From: Domibacillus epiphyticus
Lineage (GTDB): Bacteria > Bacillota > Bacilli > Bacillales > Domibacillaceae
Length of the DNA: 64,000 bases
Direction of reading: 5' to 3'
NCBI RefSeq assembly: GCF_001975785.1
Contig: NZ_MSFI01000019.1
Location: 160,762 to 224,761, forward strand
Each line of letters begins with the position of its first letter. Position 1 is the first letter of the stretch. A model generated the notes under the pieces. That model saw only the letters and a list, made by a program, of their open reading frames with translations, did not search any database and was not told where the DNA came from. The translations under genes and the position numbers were made by a program. Positions 34,901 to 42,473 of this stretch are shown one piece after another.

Positions 34901-35788
34901 GCCGATCAGTATATGGAAACGCTCGACATTGCACAAATACCATACGGTGTACTCGCCGGAAATCATGATGTTGATCATAAAACAGGTGATTATAAAGAAT
35001 TCAGCAAGTACTTTGGGGAACATCGTTTTGCTGGAAAAGAGCATTATGGGGCATCGTACAAAGATAACAGAGGCCACTATGATGTCATCAGTTCAAATGG
35101 AAATGATTTTATCATGCTGTACATGGGCTGGGGTGTAAACGAGGAGGATATTGCCTGGATGAATAACGTGCTTGCGGAACATCCAGACAGAAAAGCAATC
35201 TTATGCTTCCATGAATATTTACTCGTTTCAGGGAACCGAAGCCCGATCGGAGATAAAATCTTTCATGAAGTGATCAAGAAGAATAAAAATGTCATTGCTG
35301 TTTTATCCGGCCATTATCATGACAGTGAAACGCTCATTGATGAAATAGACGATGATGGAGATGGAAGGACAGACCGAAAAGTGTATCAAATGCTTGCGGA
35401 TTATCAAGGAGGTCCGGAAGGTGGACAGGGATTTCTCCGCTTGATGAAAGTGAATCCTATTGAAAATAAAATCTACATGCAGACGTATTCACCCTATCTA
35501 AATCAATACAATTATTACAATCCGGTTGATTATCCGGGTAAAGATGAATTTGTTTTTGAACTCGATTTAACCCCGAAAGAAAAAGTGGTGGCAACCGATT
35601 TATTTAAAGCGGAAGTCTTCACAGATGAGCAAATCGGCTCGAAAGCTGATGTAGGAGATGACGAATTTGCATCGGCAGAGTGGGTAAATTTAGAGAAAAA
35701 TATGCGCCACTCCTGGTATGTTCAAGTGAATGATTCGTATGGCGGTAAAGTACGATCAGATGTATGGTCTTTTACAGCCAGTGATTAA
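31985..35788 (+). CDS. Large exported metallophosphoesterase with lamin-tail and Ig-like domains
   Basis: A 1267-residue secreted protein. A signal peptide (about 5-30) is followed by Ig-like beta modules, the first at about 33-130 and others at about 330-430 and 640-725. A lamin-tail domain lies at about 140-260 (LLVTELVPDS ... YEFIEVYNNT). The C-terminal calcineurin-like phosphoesterase (about 917-1190) has metal motifs SDTQYY, HTGDLVDEA, AGNHDVDH, CFHEYL and SGHYHD. An Asp-rich Ca-loop-like IDDDGDGRTDR follows it. Probably a surface phosphatase or nuclease that uses extracellular phosphoesters. ATG 31985 begins the signal peptide, but its GAGGAGG is 14 bases upstream; GTG 31949 is an alternative. 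Confidence 0.82.
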   Translation: MYRKLFYSLIAGCGLLFFFIVFSVLIVKAEDTAAPIITHTPVESVSSGTDVTIRAAVKDETKIDSVKIYYRMTADGSWLEKEMAAGNEEGFFEAVIAASEFLSGQITYRIEAFDGQNTAKTEEYTVVLEGMEYEPQDVPELLVTELVPDSANVGRFDGYEFIEVYNNTDQDINLNDYTLRYRYPMEGPEADLIWKSDQKDLILPSGETMVYWIINAGNEDKTIDDFNKVYGSALEENAAIVKLRSDGMANLSHRGVAIATNTGEDISTAFYHDQPNVDDTEENKAILYTFPRGSGNNEMKKYSSTKAKATPGVVSSMQVPAIKRKAIVDAQAPTVTDLTKMAPISARQNVSLSFDVKDDQSVKTVRLFYKTDKAELFTYVDLTKQEETGLYSHTVFSPDLLGKMNLQYYVRVSDGTNEVETDQTGISILSDSIEKTGLNVENGSLLSKTAVIKSFGSDSRLSIDGKDVTEKTKPSIPSQAYFAFDVKKVNLYFKNGVTIDDKTLHMFDDTINAYTTMTVPVDPSQFTKDKETKISIRAGTKVSPFDTNSEENRDDFYVKNIRLVLEDGTTLYDPFYRGTDQEIRVGDTSSAEPVLDFRFTLPDKAFTAKAYSWDTLQAEEGNYLIKADGLVQAKANVIVDNSAPVITPSVKEGKEYKGNFTIEAEVEDNFSDIKSLTAKLDGEQIKLPFETSSAKIAAGGHAVEFTAVDRAGNSAKKSVLFTVVEEEPYAPELVMPEDGAEGIHPNKANLQVKVTDPTKDRLKVTFFRGYKYRASDREIRIFENSARREPPKELLPAGEKAVKEKDKMAKADGEYIETSSVDGFPYHRFEVAIDEKTDELDEIVLSWEGKSLIGRKVSMYIWNYTLTKWERHEWKVAVNSENFTLTGRVKGKDYVKNRKVQVMIQDEIASTPEFNYSFIWMSDTQYYSESYPHIFDRMTTWAAEQKDEMNVKYVFHTGDLVDEADQPIQWGRADQYMETLDIAQIPYGVLAGNHDVDHKTGDYKEFSKYFGEHRFAGKEHYGASYKDNRGHYDVISSNGNDFIMLYMGWGVNEEDIAWMNNVLAEHPDRKAILCFHEYLLVSGNRSPIGDKIFHEVIKKNKNVIAVLSGHYHDSETLIDEIDDDGDGRTDRKVYQMLADYQGGPEGGQGFLRLMKVNPIENKIYMQTYSPYLNQYNYYNPVDYPGKDEFVFELDLTPKEKVVATDLFKAEVFTDEQIGSKADVGDDEFASAEWVNLEKNMRHSWYVQVNDSYGGKVRSDVWSFTASD

Positions 35789-35821
35789 CATACAGTCGTA
35801 AAACCAACAAAATAAGACAAT

Positions 35822-35852
35822 AAAAAAACGCCGGGAGCCTCCGGCGTTTTTT
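35822..35852. terminator. Bidirectional terminator
   Basis: AAAACGCCGG / CCGGCGTTTT stem with T-runs on both strands, between the phosphoesterase and the convergent small gene whose stop touches it. Confidence 0.92.
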
Positions 35853-35976
35853 ATCTTGGTCGATACACTTTAGATGCTTTTCGTTTTTTCAAATATTTCA
35901 TAACGAACGGGTAAATAACTGGTCCATACTTCATGCCTAGTTTTACAAGGTTTTTTAAACCGCCTGAACGTGCCAT
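35851..35976 (-). CDS. Small basic protein, paralogue of the one at 27781
   Basis: A 41-residue product (ATG 35976, AGGGTGAGA upstream): an N-terminal MARSGG, the shared LKNLVKLGMKYGPVIYPF core, and a basic tail (KKRKASK). It is similar to the 53-residue protein at 27781-27942. It may be membrane-associated. Function unknown. Confidence 0.62.
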   Translation of the reverse strand: MARSGGLKNLVKLGMKYGPVIYPFVMKYLKKRKASKVYRPR

Positions 35977-36101
35977 ACTATTCTCACCCTTCAGTTTATA
36001 ATGATAGTGGAAGTTTACCCGGACCGTTGGAATGTTAAACATGATCACGGGAAAGCTGATATAATGAGGAGCAATGAGAACTTTTTGAAAGGACGTGCGT
36101 T

Positions 36102-36977
36102 ATGGAATTGCAAGCAGGAACAATTGTAACATTAACCGTGAAAAATGAACAGGAATATGGATGGTTCTTAATGGATGAAGAAGAGAATTCTGTTCTTTTG
36201 CATAAAAGTGAAGTGAGAGAGGGTTTTGACCCGAATGAACCGGTTGAAGTTTTTCTATATCAGGATCATTCTGGACGGCTGGCAGCGACGATGGATAAGC
36301 CGCTCGTGACGCTCGGAGAATATGCGTGGACAGAAGTTGTCGGCGAAGAAATAAAATTAGGCGTTTTTGTCGACATTGGCATTTCAAAAGACGCACTCGT
36401 ATCGGAAGATGACCTGCCGTATAAATATGAAGTACGCCCGATTGAAGGCGATAAATTATATTGCACGTTGAAACTAGATAAAAATGGGCGTCTGTTTGCA
36501 AAGCCGGCAACAGAAGAAAAGATTTGGGAGATCGCAAAACGTGCGAACAAAACCGATTTAAACAAGGGTTTCTCTGGTATTGTGTATCGGACGGGAAAAG
36601 CAGGATCGTGGATCATTACAGACGATCAATACCGTGCATTTTTGCATCCAACGCAGCGTGAAGACGAACCGCGTGTTGGACAAACGGTAACTGGCCGCAT
36701 TATTGATGTCCATGATGATGGGTCAGTGAACGTGTCACTGCTTGGACGACGTCACGAACGCCAGCTGGAAGACTCAGAAGAAGTGTATGACTATTTAATG
36801 ACCCGGGGCGGACAAATGCCCTATTCGGATAAAAGTCTTCCTGAAGAAATTGAAAAGCGGTTTGGTTTGAGCAAAGGCGCGTTTAAACGGGCGCTCGGCA
36901 AATTAATGAAGGAAGGAAAAGCCTATCAGGAAGATGGCTGGACATATGCCGGCTCAAAACCAAAAAGTGGAGAATAA
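36102..36977 (+). CDS. cvfB: CvfB-family S1-domain RNA-binding regulator (YitL)
   Basis: A 291-residue protein with three S1/OB-type domains (about 1-65, 66-140, 150-215; LGVFVDIGISKDALVS in the second) and a C-terminal winged-helix (about 225-285, LPEEIEKRFGLSKGAFKRALGKL, given in pieces). CvfB in Staphylococcus affects virulence gene expression by binding RNA; B. subtilis YitL is the orthologue. It is monocistronic: AAAGGACG precedes ATG 36102 and a terminator follows. Confidence 0.9.
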   Translation: MELQAGTIVTLTVKNEQEYGWFLMDEEENSVLLHKSEVREGFDPNEPVEVFLYQDHSGRLAATMDKPLVTLGEYAWTEVVGEEIKLGVFVDIGISKDALVSEDDLPYKYEVRPIEGDKLYCTLKLDKNGRLFAKPATEEKIWEIAKRANKTDLNKGFSGIVYRTGKAGSWIITDDQYRAFLHPTQREDEPRVGQTVTGRIIDVHDDGSVNVSLLGRRHERQLEDSEEVYDYLMTRGGQMPYSDKSLPEEIEKRFGLSKGAFKRALGKLMKEGKAYQEDGWTYAGSKPKSGE

Positions 36978-36988
36978 TGAAGAAACGG

Positions 36989-37019
36989 AAATCCCCGCCA
37001 GGCTGGCGGGGATTTTTTT
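36989..37019. terminator. Bidirectional terminator
   Basis: AATCCCCGCCA / TGGCGGGGATT stem with a T-run on the plus strand; it also ends the convergent permease gene. Confidence 0.9.
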
Positions 37020-38280
37020 ATTCATGATCATTTGAGAGTTTTAATTTATCAATTAACGTGAAGAACAGGCTTAAGAAGATAGCCAATACAGTGGCGAGCG
37101 CCATCCCTTTCAGCTGTAGGTAGCCCCATGTGAATGTGGCTCCAGATAACCCGATGACGAGAACCACGGTTGTTAAAATCATGTTCGTCGTTTTCGAATA
37201 ATCGACTTTTGATTCAACGAGCATCCGCAGACCGGAAACAGCAATGATACCGAACAGAAGCAATGAAATACCTCCCATAACGGCTGTTGGAATAGTCGAA
37301 ATAAGAGCCGCCAGCTTTCCGAAAAATGATAGAAAAATCGCCATAACGGCTGCTCCACCGATCACCCAGACCGAGTATACTTTTGACAAGGCAAGTACAC
37401 CTATATTTTCCCCGTATGTTGTATTCGGTGTAGAACCGACAAATCCAGAAATAACGGTTGAAATCCCGTTGCCAAATAATGAAATGCCAAGGCCTGGTTT
37501 TTTCATTAAATCACGGTCAACAATGTTTTGTGTAACAACGAGATGGCCAATATGTTCTGCGATCACGACAAGTGCTGCAGGAGCAATAATGGCAATGCTC
37601 GTCCAGTCAAACTCAGGCCGGTAATAGTCGGGAAGGGCGAACCATTTTGCGTCGTGAACGGGCTGCATGTCAACCATTCCAAACAAAGCTGCAATGATAT
37701 AACCAGCTACAATCCCGATTAGAATAGGTATGATCTTTAAAAAGCCGCGGAACATGACGTTGCCGACAATCGTAATAGCAAGAGTCAGCATCGATACAAT
37801 AATGGTGTTCCGATCCGGTTTCCATTCGGGTGACCCGTCCGAAATGATGCCTGCCATTTGGGCAGCAACCGGAACGAGTTCCAGACCGATTACCGCAACA
37901 ATGGCACCCATCGCGGCAGGAGGAAATACTACATCAATCCAGCCTGTGCCTGCCACTTTTATAATGCCAGCCACCACGATAAAAATAACACCGACAACGA
38001 TAAATCCTCCGAGTGCCTGGCTGTAACTGCCATCGGCAAGAACCAAAAAGACCGGTGACAAGAACGCAAAACTTGAACCAAGATAAGCCGGGATTTGTCC
38101 TTTACATAAAAAAATGTAAAGAAGCGTCCCGATCCCATTCATTAATAAAATTGTCGCCGGGTTTACACCGAACAAAATCGGTACAAGGACTGTGGATCCG
38201 AACATCGCGAATAAATGCTGAAGACTGAGCGGTATAAGTGCCGGTATCGGCGGCCGTTCATCAACTTGATAAGTACGCAA
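37018..38280 (-). CDS. uraA: Uracil permease (NCS2 family)
   Basis: A 420-residue transporter with about 12-14 membrane helices. NCS2/UraA signatures: SLQHLFAMFGSTVLVP near the start, PAYLGSSFAF, the IAEHIGH motif in TM8 and NTTYGENIGVLA in the TM10 region. These motifs fit uracil permeases (PyrP/UraA), which import uracil with protons, better than xanthine permeases. The start is TTG 38280, preceded by AGGAGG at 7 bases. No PyrR attenuator was seen in the short upstream region, and it is not linked to pyr genes here. Confidence 0.85.
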   Translation of the reverse strand: MRTYQVDERPPIPALIPLSLQHLFAMFGSTVLVPILFGVNPATILLMNGIGTLLYIFLCKGQIPAYLGSSFAFLSPVFLVLADGSYSQALGGFIVVGVIFIVVAGIIKVAGTGWIDVVFPPAAMGAIVAVIGLELVPVAAQMAGIISDGSPEWKPDRNTIIVSMLTLAITIVGNVMFRGFLKIIPILIGIVAGYIIAALFGMVDMQPVHDAKWFALPDYYRPEFDWTSIAIIAPAALVVIAEHIGHLVVTQNIVDRDLMKKPGLGISLFGNGISTVISGFVGSTPNTTYGENIGVLALSKVYSVWVIGGAAVMAIFLSFFGKLAALISTIPTAVMGGISLLLFGIIAVSGLRMLVESKVDYSKTTNMILTTVVLVIGLSGATFTWGYLQLKGMALATVLAIFLSLFFTLIDKLKLSNDHE

Positions 38281-38354
38281 AATGATTCCTCCTAAAATAA
38301 CACACAAATTGTAGTCATTATACTTCAAAAAAAGTCATCTGACCACATTAATAT

Positions 38355-38379
38355 GACAGAACCTGTCACAGGTTCTGTC
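38355..38379 (-). terminator. Hairpin after the trypsin-like protease gene
   Basis: An 11-bp perfect stem GACAGAACCTG / CAGGTTCTGTC just past the stop at 38385 (minus strand). The T-run is poor, so termination is uncertain. Confidence 0.5.
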
Positions 38380-38384
38380 CCTTG

Positions 38385-39668
38385 TTATTGCATCATCAAT
38401 AATTCATCGAGGTCGAGTTCGTCGATGACGCCGTCCATATTTATATCTTCTGTCACATCGTTCACATCAATCAAGCCGTCGCCGTTTATATCTTCGAGGT
38501 AAGGATCCGGAGCCGTGTCAGGCATTGGTTCTTCTTCAATTAGGGGAAGCTCTTCAATAGGCTCTTCTTCTATTGTCTCTTCTTCATAATCATCAGGCTC
38601 TGTGGATGGAATTTCTTCTTCAGGCACTTCTTCGATGTACTCATCCTCATAAGTGTCTTCTTCATACCACCAATCGGCCGGAATGTCATAGAAGTCATAA
38701 GAGGCGTCATCACTGTATTCTCCACCGTCAAAATACGCATCTTCATTCCAATATTCTTCAAAAAATAATGAACCGTCTTCTGTGTAAAATAAGTCGTTTA
38801 CCTCTTCTTCTGAAAGAGGGGAGCGGCTCCATTTTTTCAGCATGTCGTCCACGTCTTTGTATGGAATACTAAATCCAATTGCATCTTCACCAGTCAACTT
38901 CGCGGAATTTATAGCGATTACACGTCCCGTATTTTTAGAAACGAGCGGTCCGCCGCTGCTGCCGGGTGCAATGGCTGCTGATGTTTGGTAAATATTGTCG
39001 TATGAATGGGGTTCAATAATAAAACTGCGGTCGACACCTGTAATGTAGCCAAATGTCGCCGTGTTTTCTAGAGCAAGAGGACTGCCAAGGGCAATGACTT
39101 CATCCCCTACCTGCGCTTTTTTATTTGTTTCCAAATTCAGCGGCGAATAATCAGCAAAGTCAGGCACGCGAATAAGCGCCACATCTGTTTTGTTGGAATA
39201 GCCAATGACCGTTCCTTCGTGCTCAACGCCGTCAATGTCTTTTACAATGACAGATACACTGCCTTCTACAACGTGCGCATTGGTCGCTACGTCTCCACGG
39301 TCATTAATCAGAAAGCCGGATCCTTGCCCGGAATCGGTGAAAATGGTATATACATTTTGCTGCGCAGCAGCAATGATCTCCGTCAAGGATTGCTGGTCTT
39401 CGGCCGATAGCTCTTCAGGCGGTGCGACTGTTTTGCGTGTGTCGGCCGATTGTTCTGTCGGTGTTTTGATGGCTGTTTGTGAAGCCGTTTGTGTCTTTTC
39501 GTCGTTGCTTAGCAAATAATAAATCGTTCCGGCAAAAGCCAGAACAGAAGCGATGCATAAAAAGGCAATTAATTTAACGTACGAAAAACGTCTGCCGCGC
39601 TTTGAACCGCATCCAGGACAATAGCGGGAACTTCTGCCTAAATTCGTGCCGCATGTTGAACAATACAA
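38385..39668 (-). CDS. Membrane-anchored trypsin-like serine protease with zinc ribbon and Ca-loop tail
   Basis: A 427-residue protein. A cytoplasmic zinc ribbon (C3/C6, C17/C20) is followed by one membrane helix (about 32-53), a low-complexity linker, then an HtrA-like S1 protease domain (about 95-290). The catalytic triad is in NAHVV, NKTDVALI and GSSGGPL. No PDZ domain is seen. Instead there is a 120-residue acidic Tyr/Asp/Glu-rich stretch and a C-terminal pair of dockerin/EF-hand-like loops (DINGDGLIDVNDV, DINMDGVIDELDL). It may be an envelope quality-control or processing protease gated by Ca. The start is TTG 39668, 8 bases after GGAG; GTG 39677 overlaps the site. Confidence 0.82.
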   Translation of the reverse strand: MYCSTCGTNLGRSSRYCPGCGSKRGRRFSYVKLIAFLCIASVLAFAGTIYYLLSNDEKTQTASQTAIKTPTEQSADTRKTVAPPEELSAEDQQSLTEIIAAAQQNVYTIFTDSGQGSGFLINDRGDVATNAHVVEGSVSVIVKDIDGVEHEGTVIGYSNKTDVALIRVPDFADYSPLNLETNKKAQVGDEVIALGSPLALENTATFGYITGVDRSFIIEPHSYDNIYQTSAAIAPGSSGGPLVSKNTGRVIAINSAKLTGEDAIGFSIPYKDVDDMLKKWSRSPLSEEEVNDLFYTEDGSLFFEEYWNEDAYFDGGEYSDDASYDFYDIPADWWYEEDTYEDEYIEEVPEEEIPSTEPDDYEEETIEEEPIEELPLIEEEPMPDTAPDPYLEDINGDGLIDVNDVTEDINMDGVIDELDLDELLMMQ

Positions 39669-39954
39669 AACGATCACTCCAATACATCTATGTTATGATC
39701 ATTATATATCATTTGTCCTGAAGGAAGGGGTGACAAATTAACTGATAACGAAACAAAAACTAATATTATGCAATAAAGGGGAATGGCAATACCGTATTTT
39801 TTTCATTTCCTTTATTAAAATTGTTATTGCGGTACAAAAAAACGAATAAAAAAAAGGAAATGTAACAAAATGTTCGTAAACGCAAACAGCTTTCAGGATA
39901 GCTATTGTAAGCGGTTCCAATAAGGATTTCATTATAAAGAAACGTCTGCCGCTC

Positions 39955-39983
39955 TTGATATGTACGGCATGTTATTTTATAAT
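39955..39983 (+). promoter_or_regulatory. Sigma-A promoter of serC-serA
   Basis: TTGATA (39955-39960) and TATAAT (39978-39983) with a 17-bp spacer, about 65 bp before serC. The remainder of the 379-bp gap (39669-40047) is AT-rich and shows no gene, riboswitch or T-box. Confidence 0.85.
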
Positions 39984-40047
39984 TCGGGTATCGATTAAAG
40001 CAAAAATTTTCAGATTATCAAAAATAACACGAATAAAGGAGAAAATG

Positions 40048-41145
40048 ATGACACGAGTGTATAATTTTTCAGCTGGTCCATCCATGCTGCCTCTTGAAGT
40101 GCTTGAAAAAGCACAGTCTGAACTGACAAATTACGCAGGGTCAGGCATGTCGGTGATGGAGTTAAGCCATCGTTCGAAATGGTTTACTGATATCATTGAA
40201 ACAGCGGAAGCGGTTCTTCGAAAATTAATGAACATTCCCGATAATTACAAAGTGTTATTTATTCAAGGCGGTGCATCACAACAGTTCGCGATGGTGCCGA
40301 TGAATTTGTTTGGCGGAAGCAAAAAAGCTGATTATGTAAATACAGGATCCTGGTCAAAGAAAGCAATTAAAGAAGCGAAAAAATATGGTGAAGTGCGTGT
40401 GATTGCATCATCAGAAGATAAAAACTTCAGCTATATTCCAGAAATCACAGCAGATATGATTGATCCTGAAGCAGACTACGTACATATTACGACAAACAAT
40501 ACGATCGAAGGCACGGTTTTCAACAAGATTCCGGATACAGGAAATGTGCCGCTTGTTGCGGATATGTCATCGAACATTTTGTCGGAAGAGTTCGATGTGT
40601 CAAAATTTGGCCTTATTTATGCAGGAGCGCAAAAAAACATTGGTCCTGCTGGATTGACACTGGTTATTATCCGGGACGATTTAATTGGCAAAGCAGGAGA
40701 ATCTGTACCGGTAATGCTTGACTACAAAACCCATTCAGAAAGCGGATCACTTTATAATACTCCGCCAACATTTGGCATCTACATGGCGAAGCTTGTGTTT
40801 GAATGGCTTAAGGAGCTAGGCGGAATCGTTGCTATGGAAAAAATTAACCGTGAAAAAGCAGGTCTTCTTTATGATTTCCTTGAAGAATCTTCAATGTTCA
40901 GTTCACCTGTCCAAAAAGAAGACCGCTCATTGATGAACATTCCATTTGTATCACCAAGTGATGAACTCGATGCGTTATTTGTAAAAGAAGCGAAAGCGGC
41001 TGGTCTTGAGACGTTGAAGGGGCACCGTTCTGTCGGCGGCATGCGTGCAAGTGTGTACAATGCGATGCCGGTGGATGGCGTAAAAGCACTAGTTGCATTT
41101 ATGAAAGAATTTGAACAGACTCATTCAACAGGAGAAGGGAAGTAA
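40048..41145 (+). CDS. serC: Phosphoserine aminotransferase
   Basis: A 365-residue PLP enzyme converting 3-phosphohydroxypyruvate to phosphoserine. Signatures: [12 protein letters not shown] at the start, [24 protein letters not shown], and the PLP-lysine in [28 protein letters not shown] lies near the end. ATG 40048 is favoured by the GGAG spacing over ATG 40045. serA follows 4 bp after the stop, giving a serine-synthesis operon. Confidence 0.95.
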   Translation: MTRVYNFSAGPSMLPLEVLEKAQSELTNYAGSGMSVMELSHRSKWFTDIIETAEAVLRKLMNIPDNYKVLFIQGGASQQFAMVPMNLFGGSKKADYVNTGSWSKKAIKEAKKYGEVRVIASSEDKNFSYIPEITADMIDPEADYVHITTNNTIEGTVFNKIPDTGNVPLVADMSSNILSEEFDVSKFGLIYAGAQKNIGPAGLTLVIIRDDLIGKAGESVPVMLDYKTHSESGSLYNTPPTFGIYMAKLVFEWLKELGGIVAMEKINREKAGLLYDFLEESSMFSSPVQKEDRSLMNIPFVSPSDELDALFVKEAKAAGLETLKGHRSVGGMRASVYNAMPVDGVKALVAFMKEFEQTHSTGEGK

Positions 41146-41149
41146 AAAC

Positions 41150-42328
41150 GTGTATACGATTAAATCAATGAACAATATTGCCGCTGTTGGCTTAAATGTA
41201 TTTGAAAACGCGGAAAACTTTCAAGTGAACGACGAAGCAGTCAGCCCGGATGGCATTATCCTCCGCAGTGCAAACTTGCATGATACAGAGTTTGACAGCA
41301 ATGTAAAAGCGATCGCACGTGCTGGTGCTGGTGTCAACAACATTCCCGTTCAAGCTTGTACAGAGCGCGGAATCGTCGTGTTTAACACGCCTGGCGCGAA
41401 TGCGAATGCAGTGAAAGAATTAATTTTAACAACAATCATGGCTGTATCCCGTAATTTATTCGAGGGTGTTAAATGGACGAACGAACTAAAAGGACAAGGC
41501 GATATGATTCCGAAGCTTGTTGAGGCAGGCAAAAAGCAGTTTGTCGGCCGTGAAGTAAAAGGAAAAACACTCGGTGTAATTGGTCTTGGCCACATTGGTG
41601 CGCTTGTGGCAAACAACGCCCTTGATCTTGACATGGATGTCATCGGTTTTGACCCTTTCATTTCAGTTGATACAGCATGGAACTTGTCACGAAATGTACA
41701 GCGTGCACTGACAATCGAGCAATTATTTGCAGCGAGTGACTATATTACGGTTCACGTGCCACTGACGGACAATACACGTAATATGTTTAATAAAGAAGCG
41801 TTTTCCGTTATGAAAAATGGTGCGGTTATTTTGAACTTCTCACGCGGTGAGCTCGTGAATGAAGAAGATATGCGTGCCGCGCTGGAAAACGGCAAAATCG
41901 GAAAATATGTAACAGATTTCCCGAATGAAAATGTCATTGGCATGAAAAACGTCATTCCAATTCCACACCTAGGCGCATCAACGTCAGAATCAGAAGAAAA
42001 TTGTGCGTTGATGGCAGCACGCCAAATGAAAGAATACCTGGAAACGGGCAACATTAAAAACTCGGTGAACTTTGGAAATGTTGAAATTCCATTTACAGGT
42101 AAACGCCGTGTGACGGTGGCGCATAAAAATGTGCCGAACATGGTTGGTCAAATTACAGCAGCATTGTCTGAGTACAGCTTGAACATTGCGGATATGGTAA
42201 ATCGCAGTAAAGGAGACTATGCCTATACATTGATTGATATTGACAATCAATTTAACGGAGACGTCATCCCTGGTTTAACAGAAAAACTAAGCAGCATTCC
42301 TGATGTTATTTTAGCCCGCATTATCTGA
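41150..42328 (+). CDS. serA: D-3-phosphoglycerate dehydrogenase
   Basis: A 392-residue NAD-dependent dehydrogenase, the first step of serine synthesis. It has the NAD motif LGVIGLGHIGALVANNA (about 140-155), the catalytic Arg in NFSRGELV, Glu, and the His of PHLGAST. One C-terminal ACT domain follows (about 320-392, VPNMVGQITAALSEY). This is the short form without the intervening domain found in B. subtilis SerA. The start is GTG 41150, after GGAGAAGGGAAG at the end of serC. Confidence 0.94.
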   Translation: MYTIKSMNNIAAVGLNVFENAENFQVNDEAVSPDGIILRSANLHDTEFDSNVKAIARAGAGVNNIPVQACTERGIVVFNTPGANANAVKELILTTIMAVSRNLFEGVKWTNELKGQGDMIPKLVEAGKKQFVGREVKGKTLGVIGLGHIGALVANNALDLDMDVIGFDPFISVDTAWNLSRNVQRALTIEQLFAASDYITVHVPLTDNTRNMFNKEAFSVMKNGAVILNFSRGELVNEEDMRAALENGKIGKYVTDFPNENVIGMKNVIPIPHLGASTSESEENCALMAARQMKEYLETGNIKNSVNFGNVEIPFTGKRRVTVAHKNVPNMVGQITAALSEYSLNIADMVNRSKGDYAYTLIDIDNQFNGDVIPGLTEKLSSIPDVILARII

Positions 42329-42332
42329 TGAA

Positions 42333-42369
42333 AAAAAGGTTCTGAATTCACTTTCAGAACCTTTTTTGT
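42333..42369 (+). terminator. Terminator of the serCA operon
   Basis: A 14-bp perfect stem AAAAAAGGTTCTGA / TCAGAACCTTTTTT. Confidence 0.93.
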
Positions 42370-42473
42370 TTGGATACAAAAAGAAAAATATTGAGAATGT
42401 TTCAAAAAAATTGAAACTACTTTCATTGTTTTGATGTATGATAGATGGAGAAAGAGCGAATGGAGGATGTAAC

